14,454 bases of DNA from Hyphomicrobiales bacterium (GTDB lineage Bacteria; Pseudomonadota; Alphaproteobacteria; Micropepsales; Micropepsaceae), in contig JAFIHO010000038.1 of the NCBI GenBank assembly GCA_017849395.1, positions 1 to 14,454 on the forward strand, read 5' to 3'. The translations under genes were made by a program, and so were the position numbers. How positions within the stretch are numbered: the stretch's first letter is position 1; each line of letters starts with the position of its first letter. The notes beneath the pieces were generated by a model, which did not search any database, was not told where the DNA came from, and saw only the letters and a program-made list of their open reading frames with translations. This document shows, one piece after another, positions 7,168 through 13,231 of this stretch.

Positions 7168-7647
7168 ATGATGGACGATGGACAGGTGAACATCCTGGAG
7201 GCGCCGCTGCTGCAGCCCGCCGCATGGCCCGCGATGGATGGTTCCGGGCTTGAGCTCGGCGGTGACAGCGACCTGCAGGTGCTGGTGGTGGAGGATGATG
7301 ACGCAGACGCCTTCCTGATCCGCAGCGCGCTCCGGCGCAATCCCCGCGTCAGCCAGATGGTGCTGGCCCATGACGGCATCGAGGCGCTCGAATTGCTGGA
7401 CAGCGGTCTGGTGGTCCCGGATATCGCCATCATGGACCTGCACATGCCGCGCAAGAACGGTTTCAGCCTGCTGGTGGAGCTTCGCTGCCGCCCATGCGCT
7501 GATTTTCCGGCCATTGTGCTGTCCTCCTCCTCGGCCAGCACCGACAATGCGCGCTCGCGGCTGCGGGGCGCGGACCGCTTCTTGACCAAGCCCGACAGCA
7601 TCGACGAACTGCATCGCCTTCTCTCCGACGCCATGGCGAACATCTAG
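7168..7647 (+). CDS. Rcp1-like single-domain response regulator with N-terminal extension
   Basis: This 159-residue protein starts at ATG 7168, with AAGGGAG at 7157-7163. Another ATG follows at 7171, and the frame is open back to 7006. The receiver fold begins near residue 36: Glu42-Asp43-Asp44, phosphoacceptor Asp90 (AIMDLHMPRKNG), a run of serines at 119-122 in the Thr/Ser position and Lys141-Pro142. The sequence style (VVEDDDADAFLIRSALRR, MPRKNGFSLL) matches the Rcp1 class that partners phytochrome-type kinases. The roughly 35-residue leader, rich in Leu, Pro and Gly, is longer than usual for the class. It opens the plus-strand kinase cluster and lies 115 bases before the PAS kinase. With no output domain, it likely relays phosphate or acts by binding. 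Confidence 0.88.
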   Translation: MMDDGQVNILEAPLLQPAAWPAMDGSGLELGGDSDLQVLVVEDDDADAFLIRSALRRNPRVSQMVLAHDGIEALELLDSGLVVPDIAIMDLHMPRKNGFSLLVELRCRPCADFPAIVLSSSSASTDNARSRLRGADRFLTKPDSIDELHRLLSDAMANI

Positions 7648-7690
7648 AGCGGGGGGCATCCATGCGTTGCCAGTGCCTGCGAATCAGTAC

Positions 7691-7730
7691 AACTTTAAGA
7701 TGTATATGGAAAGGTAATGTTTCTTCTGAT
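7691..7730 (+). promoter_or_regulatory. AT-rich tract before the PAS kinase, possible internal promoter
   Basis: The 115-base gap between the first Rcp1-like regulator and the PAS kinase contains an unusually AT-rich stretch (TTTAAGATGTATATGG and then GTAATGTTTCTTC). TATATG could serve as a -10 element, but no clear -35 is seen, so this is only a candidate site for independent transcription of the kinase block. Confidence 0.25.
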
Positions 7731-7762
7731 TGCAGTCTGATCCGTCCGGAGAGCCGCGACCG

Positions 7763-8854
7763 ATGCATAACAAGGACATGGAATGGCTTCGCGTCGTGGT
7801 CGATACGGCGGTGGATGGGGTCATTCTGCTGGACGCGAAGGGCGCGGAGCTGGTTTTCAATCCGGCCTGCGAGCGGTTGTTCAAATACGCCCCCCAGGAA
7901 GCCATCGGGAAGAATATCGAGATGCTGGTGCCGCCCCTTTGCGGCTCCCGGGACGAGGCCTTCGCGAATTACCTCGGCCTCGGCACATCCGGCCAGGGGC
8001 GCGAGATTGTCGGCCGGCGCAAGGACGGCAGCACCTTCCCCATAGAATTGTCCTTGGGCGAAACACGGCAGGATGGCAACCCGCTCTATGTCGGCATCAT
8101 CCATGACATCACCGAACGCAAACAGTCCGAGGAGCAGCGCCGCCTCTTCATAGAGCAACTGATCGCTTCCAACGAGGAGCGCGGCCATTTCTCCCATGTC
8201 GCCAGCCACGACATGCAGGAGCATCTGCGCATGGTGCTGTCTTTCGGGGCCATGCTGGCCGAGGAATATGGCGACCGGCTTGACGATAAGGCCCGCCAGT
8301 ATCTGTCGATCTCGCTGGATGCCGCGCGCCAGATGCGCGAGCTGGTGGACGATCTGGTCGAATATGAACGCATGACCGACGAGACCAGCCATGACACCGG
8401 CTTCAGCGCGGCCGCCGAAATAAGGCTTGTGCAGGGCATTCTGAAAGAGGCCATCGCGGCCAGCGGTGCGCGCATCTCGGTCGGCCGCCTCCCGCGCCTG
8501 ACGGGCAGCGCGGTGCGCTTCCGGCGGCTGATGCAGAATCTGCTCGGCAACGCGATCAAATACATGCCGCCGGATCGTGTGCCCGAGATTGTGGTGGGCG
8601 CGCGGGCGGATGGCGAGTTCTGGCGTTTCTCCGTCAGGGACAATGGCATCGGCGTCGAGCCCGCCTATTTCCGCACGATTTTCGAACCCTTCAAGCGGCT
8701 TCATCCCCGCGGGCGCTATCAGGGCACGGGCCTGGGGCTGGCCATCTGCGAAAAAATCGTGACGGGCTTTTGCGGGAAAATCTGGGTGGAATCCGAACCC
8801 GGCAAGGGCTCCTGCTTCCACTTCACCATCCGCAGGCGCAAGGCCGAACCATGA
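7763..8854 (+). CDS. PAS histidine kinase with FixL-like PAS lacking the heme histidine
   Basis: This 363-residue protein starts at ATG 7763 with GGAGAG nine bases upstream; a TTG at 7730 is a less likely start. The PAS domain (about 6-120) resembles FixL most clearly at REIVGRRKDGSTFPIELSLG and IIHDITERKQ. The stretch between Tyr70 and Gly79 is about three residues shorter than in FixL, and the proximal heme-ligand histidine is absent. The HisKA has His149 in ASHDMQEHLRMV, where the usual proline at +5 is histidine. The HATPase is complete: N-box LMQNLLGNAIKY, G1 RDNGIGVEP, F-box IFEPFKRLH, G2 GTGLGLAICEKI. This HATPase style is that of phytochrome-type and Rcp1-linked kinases. No membrane segment is present. 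The stop overlaps the next regulator as ATGA, marking that regulator as the probable partner. The PAS ligand is unknown. Confidence 0.92.
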   Translation: MHNKDMEWLRVVVDTAVDGVILLDAKGAELVFNPACERLFKYAPQEAIGKNIEMLVPPLCGSRDEAFANYLGLGTSGQGREIVGRRKDGSTFPIELSLGETRQDGNPLYVGIIHDITERKQSEEQRRLFIEQLIASNEERGHFSHVASHDMQEHLRMVLSFGAMLAEEYGDRLDDKARQYLSISLDAARQMRELVDDLVEYERMTDETSHDTGFSAAAEIRLVQGILKEAIAASGARISVGRLPRLTGSAVRFRRLMQNLLGNAIKYMPPDRVPEIVVGARADGEFWRFSVRDNGIGVEPAYFRTIFEPFKRLHPRGRYQGTGLGLAICEKIVTGFCGKIWVESEPGKGSCFHFTIRRRKAEP

Positions 8855-9327
8855 GCAGCCCCGCCACGGCCCGGCCCAGCCGCCACCGCTCCATCGAAAT
8901 TCTGCTGGTGGAGGACAATCTGGGCGACATCCTGCTGACACGCGAGGCGTTCCGCAAATCCAAACTGGCCAATCGCGTGACGGTTGCCGAGGATGGCGAA
9001 CAGGCCCTGGCGATGCTGCGCAAGGAGGCCGATTTCCGCGACCAGCCGCGCCCCGACCTGATCCTTCTGGACCTTAACCTGCCACGGATCGATGGCGGCG
9101 AAGTGCTGCGCCAGATCAAGGATGATCCCAAGCTGCGCGACATTCCGGTGGTGATCCTGTCCGGCAGCCACGCCCAGATGGAAGTGGCGCGCAGCTATGC
9201 GCTGCACGCCAACGCCCATATCGTGAAGCCGGTGAATTTCCAGCGCCTGCAGGAGATCATCGCCACCATCGAGAATTTCTGGTTCATGGTGGTGGCGCTG
9301 CCGGGCCGTGGACGGTGGAGCAACTGA
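8851..9327 (+). CDS. Rcp1-like single-domain response regulator
   Basis: This 158-residue receiver starts at ATG 8851, overlapping the PAS kinase stop (ATGA). The site is complete: Glu21-Asp22-Asn23, phosphoacceptor Asp74 (LILLDLNLPRIDG), Ser104 (VILSGS) and Lys126-Pro127 (HIVKPVN). The last part, ENFWFMVVALP, is the typical C-terminal signature of Rcp1-family regulators, which use it in dimer contacts. There is no output domain. The tight coupling to the PAS kinase in front and the one-base gap to the minimal kinase behind make it the likely shuttle between the two. The protein ends in GRGRWSN. Confidence 0.92.
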   Translation: MSSPATARPSRHRSIEILLVEDNLGDILLTREAFRKSKLANRVTVAEDGEQALAMLRKEADFRDQPRPDLILLDLNLPRIDGGEVLRQIKDDPKLRDIPVVILSGSHAQMEVARSYALHANAHIVKPVNFQRLQEIIATIENFWFMVVALPGRGRWSN

Positions 9328-9328
9328 C

Positions 9329-10051
9329 ATGACCGCACCCGAACCGCAGGAAGCACGCGTCCATGCGCTGGAACGGGAGTTGGGCGAATTCGCCTATATC
9401 GTCTCCCACGACCTGGCCGCCTGTTTCCGGCACATAAAGGGCTTCTCCGAACTCATCATCCAGGATGCCGGATCGGGCTTCACGCCGGATCATTGGTCCT
9501 ATTGCAACCAGATTCACGGCGCGGCGGAAAAATGCGCCGTCATGCTGGAACAGTTGCTGCTCTACTCCCGCGCCACCCGCAAGATGCTGGACATCGTTCC
9601 TACCGATTTCGCGCCGCTGCTGGATGTGGTGCGGCTGCAACTGGGCGCGCAGATACGCGAGACACAGGCGGAGATCATCGCCACCGGATCGGTCCGGCTG
9701 GCGGTGGACCGCGACCTGTTCGTCCAGGCGCTGAAACATCTCATCGGCAATGCGATCAAATATCGCCGCCCCGGCATCCTGCCGCGCGTGTCGGTGGAGG
9801 CGGCGCAGGATTCGACCGGAACCCGCATCCGCATCGGCGACAATGGCATCGGCCTTCCGCCGGAGATGGACGCGGAGAAACTGTTCTGGATGTTCCATCG
9901 CGGCCATGGCGAAGGCGAATATCCGGGCTGCGGCACCGGTCTCACCTTCGCGCGGCGCATCCTGCGGCGGCATGGCGGCGATGTGGGTTTCCTGCCCGCG
10001 ACCGAAGGGACATGGGTGGAGATACGTTTGCCGCGGACGGAACTGCATTGA
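9329..10051 (+). CDS. Minimal histidine kinase without a sensor domain
   Basis: This 240-residue kinase starts at ATG 9329, one base after the previous stop, with GGTGGAG eight bases upstream. The phosphoacceptor His27 (YIVSHDLAACFRHI) sits almost at the N-terminus, so there is no room for a PAS, GAF or receiver input. The H-box lacks the usual proline at +5 (Cys instead). The HATPase keeps the N-box HLIGNAIKYRRP and G1 GDNGIGLPPEM. The lid region is GCGTGLTFARRI, so the second glycine of the usual GTGIGLA is Thr; a core GTG remains. The fold is that of Rcp1/phytochrome-type kinases stripped to the core. It may be activated by a partner protein, or act mainly as a phosphotransfer or phosphatase module for the neighbouring regulators. 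The stop overlaps the next gene (TTGA). Confidence 0.88.
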   Translation: MTAPEPQEARVHALERELGEFAYIVSHDLAACFRHIKGFSELIIQDAGSGFTPDHWSYCNQIHGAAEKCAVMLEQLLLYSRATRKMLDIVPTDFAPLLDVVRLQLGAQIRETQAEIIATGSVRLAVDRDLFVQALKHLIGNAIKYRRPGILPRVSVEAAQDSTGTRIRIGDNGIGLPPEMDAEKLFWMFHRGHGEGEYPGCGTGLTFARRILRRHGGDVGFLPATEGTWVEIRLPRTELH

Positions 10052-11139
10052 CCGCGCCCGCTCTTCTTATCGTCGATGACGACCAGGCCGAACGCGCCCT
10101 GACCGCACGGCTCGCGCGCGACGCTTTTTCCGGCGCGCGTATCGAAACCGCCGCCAGCGCCGATGCCGCGCGCGATGCCTGCGCGCTGGATGCGTTCGAC
10201 TGCGTCATTCTGGATTACAACATGCCCGGCATGGACGGCCTATCCTTTGCCCGTGCCCTGCGCCAGTCCCATCCCTGGCTGCCCATCGTGATGAGCACCG
10301 GCTATGGCGACGAGATGCTGGCCGCCCAAGCCGTGACCAGCGGCGTGACCGATTATATCCCGAAATCGCGCATCACCCCGCAGTCCCTGACCCGTGTGGT
10401 GGAGAATGCCATCCGCGTCACCCGACAGGCGAAAGTGATCGACGAACAGCGCAGCGAACTGGAAAATTTCGCCTTCGCCCTGGCGCATGATTTCAAGCAG
10501 CCGATCCGCCAGATCACCACCTTCGCCAATCTTGTATCGGACGCGATCCGCGAAGGCCGGGCAGAGGATATCGCGCAGCATCTGTCTTTCCTCGATAACG
10601 CGGCGCGGCGGCTGGGCAGCCTGGTCGATGTGATGTCGCAATATACCCTGCTCAGCAAGCCGCCCGCCCTGGCCGAGGTCGATCTGGAGACGGTGCTTTC
10701 CAATGTCATGGAGTCCATCGCGCCCTATGTCGCCGAGCGCGGCGGCCGCGTCACATGGGATTGCGCGGCCCGTCTGTGTGGCAACCAGGCGCTTGTGAAC
10801 CAGGTGATGCAGAATCTCATCGTCAACGGCCTCAAATACAATCGCAGCCAACCGCCCAGCGTGCACATCGCGGGCGAGGCGCAGGAGAGCCTGTACGCGA
10901 TCCGTGTGCGCGACAATGGCATCGGCATCGAGCCGCAATATCTCGAGGAGATTTTCAAGCCCCTGATGCGGCTGCATACGCGGGGTGAGTTTTCCGGCAC
11001 CGGCCTTGGCCTGGCCCTGGCGCGCAAGGCGCTGGCGGCGATGGATGGCGCGATCCTGTGTCACTCGCGGCCGGGCGCGGGTACCGAGTTCGTCGTCACC
11101 CTGCCGCTATGGAATGAAGCCATGCGCGAAACCGCGTAG
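10048..11139 (+). CDS. Receiver-histidine kinase hybrid
   Basis: This protein has 363 residues if read from TTG 10048, which overlaps the previous stop as TTGA and has GGACGGA 5-6 bases upstream. An in-frame ATG at 10012 is possible, but its AGGGA lies only one base away. The receiver (4-125) has Asp10-Asp11-Asp12, phosphoacceptor Asp56 (VILDYNMPGMDG), Thr84 (MSTGYG) and Lys106 (DYIPKS). A helical linker leads to HisKA His147 (FALAHDFKQPIRQI), which keeps the proline at +5. The HATPase has N-box VMQNLIVNGLKY, G1 RDNGIGIEP, F-box IFKPLMRLH and G2 GTGLGLALARKA. There is no PAS and no membrane segment, so its input is probably phosphorylation of its own receiver by one of the upstream kinases. 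It is the last gene of the tightly packed kinase block. Confidence 0.9.
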   Translation: MTAPALLIVDDDQAERALTARLARDAFSGARIETAASADAARDACALDAFDCVILDYNMPGMDGLSFARALRQSHPWLPIVMSTGYGDEMLAAQAVTSGVTDYIPKSRITPQSLTRVVENAIRVTRQAKVIDEQRSELENFAFALAHDFKQPIRQITTFANLVSDAIREGRAEDIAQHLSFLDNAARRLGSLVDVMSQYTLLSKPPALAEVDLETVLSNVMESIAPYVAERGGRVTWDCAARLCGNQALVNQVMQNLIVNGLKYNRSQPPSVHIAGEAQESLYAIRVRDNGIGIEPQYLEEIFKPLMRLHTRGEFSGTGLGLALARKALAAMDGAILCHSRPGAGTEFVVTLPLWNEAMRETA

Positions 11140-11152
11140 GGACGAATACGCA

Positions 11153-11187
11153 GCGGCGCGCCTTTCAACCAAAATTAAGCGCGCCGC
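11153..11187. repeat. 9-bp inverted repeat after the hybrid kinase gene
   Basis: GCGGCGCGC (11153-11161) and GCGCGCCGC (11179-11187) form a perfect GC-only stem around a 17-base loop, 13 bases after the kinase stop. No T run follows on either strand, so this is not a standard intrinsic terminator. It may attenuate read-through or protect the 3' end of the kinase message before the EAL-like gene. Confidence 0.45.
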
Positions 11188-11218
11188 ATGACAGGCTTCC
11201 GCGTACAAGCGAGGTCCC

Positions 11219-11917
11219 ATGCCCTCACATTCGCCGAAGAAAGTCCGTCACCGGATCGAGCCCCTGTGGGATAGCCGCAACGATGCGGTCACCGCCCATG
11301 TCTGTCTGCCGGACCGCGCGGATCATCATCCCGCCGCCGAACTGGCCGGTCTCGCCGCCGCGGCGGCCCGCATCGCGTTTTTCCTGGCTGCGGGAGAACG
11401 GTTCCTGCTCTGTCTGCCGGTCTCCCTCGTCACGCTGGCATCCGCGCCGTCCCGCGCGGCGTTCCTGGAAAGCTGCAATGCGATCCCCGCGGCCGCGCGG
11501 CCCTATCTGGTGTTCATCCTTGGCGGCATCCCCGCCGACATCTCGCGCGCCGGTCTTGCCGGTGCCGCGATGACATTGCGCCCCTTCGGCCGCAGCATCG
11601 CGGCCCTGTCGCCGGAGTGCCGCGATCTCGCGCCCTATATCAACCACGCCATCAACGGCCTTGCGCTGGATTTCGCCGCCGGCTTTGACGATGACGAGCG
11701 CACGCGCATGCTGATCAGCTGCGCGGGCGAGGCGGCGCATGATTTGCGCTGGGGCGCCATGGCTTTGGGCCTGGATGATCCGGATCTGCTGGCGGCCGTC
11801 CGGGCGGCGGATTTCCGTTTCCTGCACGGGCCCGCGCTGGCAGGGACCGGATGCGCCTTCCAGCCCGCGCACCGCGCCATCGGTACCAATCCCGATGCGC
11901 GGGTTGCGCGGATTTAA
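11219..11917 (+). CDS. Conserved-looking protein, possible degenerate EAL-fold
   Basis: This 232-residue protein starts at ATG 11219, with GAGG a few bases upstream. I do not recognise it with certainty. Its order of segments resembles an EAL (cyclic-di-GMP phosphodiesterase) barrel: an opening HRIEPLWDSRNDAVTAHV strand pair, a helix, FLLCLPVSLVTL in place of the NLS strand, YLVFILGGIP in place of EITE, LRPFGRSIAAL, INGLALDF in place of the KID strand, and a closing FRFLHGPALAG like the QG..F.P end. None of the metal-binding EAL, E, N, DD or K residues of active enzymes is visible. If the fold is right, it is catalytically dead and would work by binding a partner or nucleotide. It lies between the kinase block and the Hpt-like gene in the same orientation, which suggests a role in the same relay. 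Fold assignment is tentative; coding status is firm. Confidence 0.75.
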   Translation: MPSHSPKKVRHRIEPLWDSRNDAVTAHVCLPDRADHHPAAELAGLAAAAARIAFFLAAGERFLLCLPVSLVTLASAPSRAAFLESCNAIPAAARPYLVFILGGIPADISRAGLAGAAMTLRPFGRSIAALSPECRDLAPYINHAINGLALDFAAGFDDDERTRMLISCAGEAAHDLRWGAMALGLDDPDLLAAVRAADFRFLHGPALAGTGCAFQPAHRAIGTNPDARVARI

Positions 11918-11923
11918 CGCCTC

Positions 11924-11939
11924 GGACAGGGCGCTGTCC
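11924..11939. repeat. Short hairpin between the EAL-like and Hpt-like genes
   Basis: GGACAG (11924-11929) pairs with CTGTCC (11934-11939) across a GGCG tetraloop, directly after the EAL-like stop. There is no T run, so it is probably a weak RNA structure in the 54-base gap rather than a terminator. Confidence 0.35.
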
Positions 11940-11971
11940 CATCATCGGCGCGGGTCACAAGGCGTATCACC

Positions 11972-12415
11972 ATGCAATCGCAATCCGGCATCACGGGCGC
12001 ACGGACGGCCGCGCATCCACCGTTCCCGGCTTCAAACACAGATGCGCCCGACGCGGAGCAGGACAGTGAAATCCCGGTGCTGGACGTAAGCCGGTTCGCC
12101 CGGCTGCGCGCCATGATGTCTCCCGGCGGGCTGGAGCATGTTCTGTCCTGCTATCTGCTGGACGCCGAATTCCAGTTGGAAGAGATCGCCCGCGCCCCGG
12201 ATCTTGTCCATGCCGCGAACAGCGCCCGTATCCTGTCCAATCTCGCGGCGGAAGCGGGCGCCATGGCGGTCGCCGTCACCGCCCGCCGTCTGGAGGAAGC
12301 CTGCCGCCGCGGCGATGCGCGCCGGGCGCGGCGGCTGGAGATCATGCTGCGCGGCTTCTGCGCCCGCGCCGACCGCATGTTGCGCGGCTTCCTGGCGTCC
12401 CGCCATGACGGATGA
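11972..12415 (+). CDS. Small Hpt-like protein lacking the phosphoacceptor histidine
   Basis: This 147-residue protein starts at ATG 11972; AAGG about ten bases upstream is a weak ribosome binding site. Residues 1-33 are low-complexity and probably disordered. Residues 37-145 look like the four-helix bundle of an Hpt domain: LDVSRFARLRAMMSPGGLEH, a second helix LLDAEFQLEEIA, then NSARILSNLAAEAGAM and RRLEEACRRGD in place of the usual AHxLKGSAxxxGA and LExxxRxGD. Aligned on the GA pair, the phosphohistidine position falls at Arg86 and the conserved lysine at Ser89. The nearest histidine is His80. It therefore cannot relay phosphate in the normal way and may act as a competitive adaptor or inhibitor of a receiver or kinase. 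It lies directly upstream of the FixJ-type regulator. The Hpt assignment is from pattern only. Confidence 0.65.
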   Translation: MQSQSGITGARTAAHPPFPASNTDAPDAEQDSEIPVLDVSRFARLRAMMSPGGLEHVLSCYLLDAEFQLEEIARAPDLVHAANSARILSNLAAEAGAMAVAVTARRLEEACRRGDARRARRLEIMLRGFCARADRMLRGFLASRHDG

Positions 12416-12532
12416 ACCGTACACGGATGATACAATCTGCGCCGCGCCGCCGCGTGTATGGCCGGGCGCGCCGGGCGCCGCTAGCCTCGCGGCAGCGATT
12501 CGATTTGCAATTCGTCTTTCGGGGACCGGTGC

Positions 12533-13231
12533 ATGACCATCGAACAGCAGATTTTCATTGTCGATGACGATGCCGATGTGCGCGATACCCTGGCGCTGCT
12601 GCTGCAGGCCGCCGCCTATCGCGTTCGCTGTTTCGCCTCGGCCCGGGAATTTCTCGCCATGGCGCCGGAAGGCGGCGGCTGCCTGATCGCCGACATCCGC
12701 ATGCCCGGCATGGGCGGGCTGGAATTGCAGGAGGAGATCGCACGCGCCGGGTTGACGCTGCCGGTCATCTTCATCACCGGCCATGGCGATGTGTCGCTGG
12801 CGGTCAAGGCGATGAAGTCGGGCGCGGTCGATTTCATCGAGAAGCCCTTTGAGGGCGAGACCCTGCTGGCCGGTGTCGAAAAGGCGCTCAAAATGGGCCG
12901 GGCCTGGCGCGACCGCGAGGCGGAAGCCCTCGCCGCGCGCACCCTGCTGGCAGCGCTCACGCCGCGCGAGCGCGATGTCCTGGAGCAACTGGTCCAGGGC
13001 CGTCCCAACAAGGTCGCCGCATTCGAGCTGGGCATCTCGCCCCGCACCGTGGAAATCCACCGCGCCCGCATCATGGGCAAGATGAAAGCGCGCAGCCTGT
13101 CCGATCTGGTGCGGGCGGTACTGGCAGCGGGGGAGGGGCGCTCTGCGCCTACAGATAGGGCAGCAGCAGCCGCGCCGCCGCGTCGCGCAGCCGCTCCGGC
13201 ACCGGGCGCGCCAGCAGTTTCTCGGGCGTGA
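12533..13231 (+). CDS. FixJ-family response regulator with antisense-encoded tail
   Basis: This 232-residue protein starts at ATG 12533 with GGGGA upstream. The receiver (1-122) has Asp11-Asp12-Asp13, phosphoacceptor Asp54 (LIADIRMPGMGG), Thr82 (FITGHGD) and Lys104-Pro105, the same positions as in FixJ. A linker leads to a LuxR-type helix-turn-helix (about 143-195): LTPRERDVLEQLVQGRPNK, then ISPRTVEIHRARIMGKM. It should act as a transcription activator on phosphorylation and is the only DNA-binding output in the island. FixJ proteins usually end near residue 205. Here about 30 further residues rich in Ala, Pro and Arg (PTDRAAAAAPPRRAAAPAPG) run over the 3' end of the convergent phospholipase D-family gene. 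This looks like stop loss rather than a real domain. The likely upstream kinases are those of this cluster. Confidence 0.92.
   Translation: MTIEQQIFIVDDDADVRDTLALLLQAAAYRVRCFASAREFLAMAPEGGGCLIADIRMPGMGGLELQEEIARAGLTLPVIFITGHGDVSLAVKAMKSGAVDFIEKPFEGETLLAGVEKALKMGRAWRDREAEALAARTLLAALTPRERDVLEQLVQGRPNKVAAFELGISPRTVEIHRARIMGKMKARSLSDLVRAVLAAGEGRSAPTDRAAAAAPPRRAAAPAPGAPAVSRA

Noticed and set aside
7463..8941. 492-codon open frame on the minus strand
   Set aside because: It lies antisense to the PAS kinase and its regulators, whose motifs are unmistakable. Its translation has no domain, and long antisense frames are common in GC-rich DNA.
9493..10047. N-terminal extension of the receiver-kinase hybrid back to 9493
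   Set aside because: This stretch is an out-of-frame reading of the minimal kinase gene and yields a Gly/Arg/His-rich sequence. The receiver begins right after 10048.
12408..12436. TACAAT as a promoter -10 for the FixJ-type gene
   Set aside because: The -35 region at 17-19 bases spacing does not resemble TTGACA closely enough to claim.
12032..13060. 342-codon open frame on the minus strand
   Set aside because: It is the antisense shadow of the Hpt-like and FixJ-type genes, with a low-complexity Gly/Ala/Arg/Gln-rich translation.
4950..13231. A phytochrome photoreceptor system
   Set aside because: The Rcp1-type regulators suggested it, but there is no GAF/PHY domain or chromophore-binding motif in any protein of the window.
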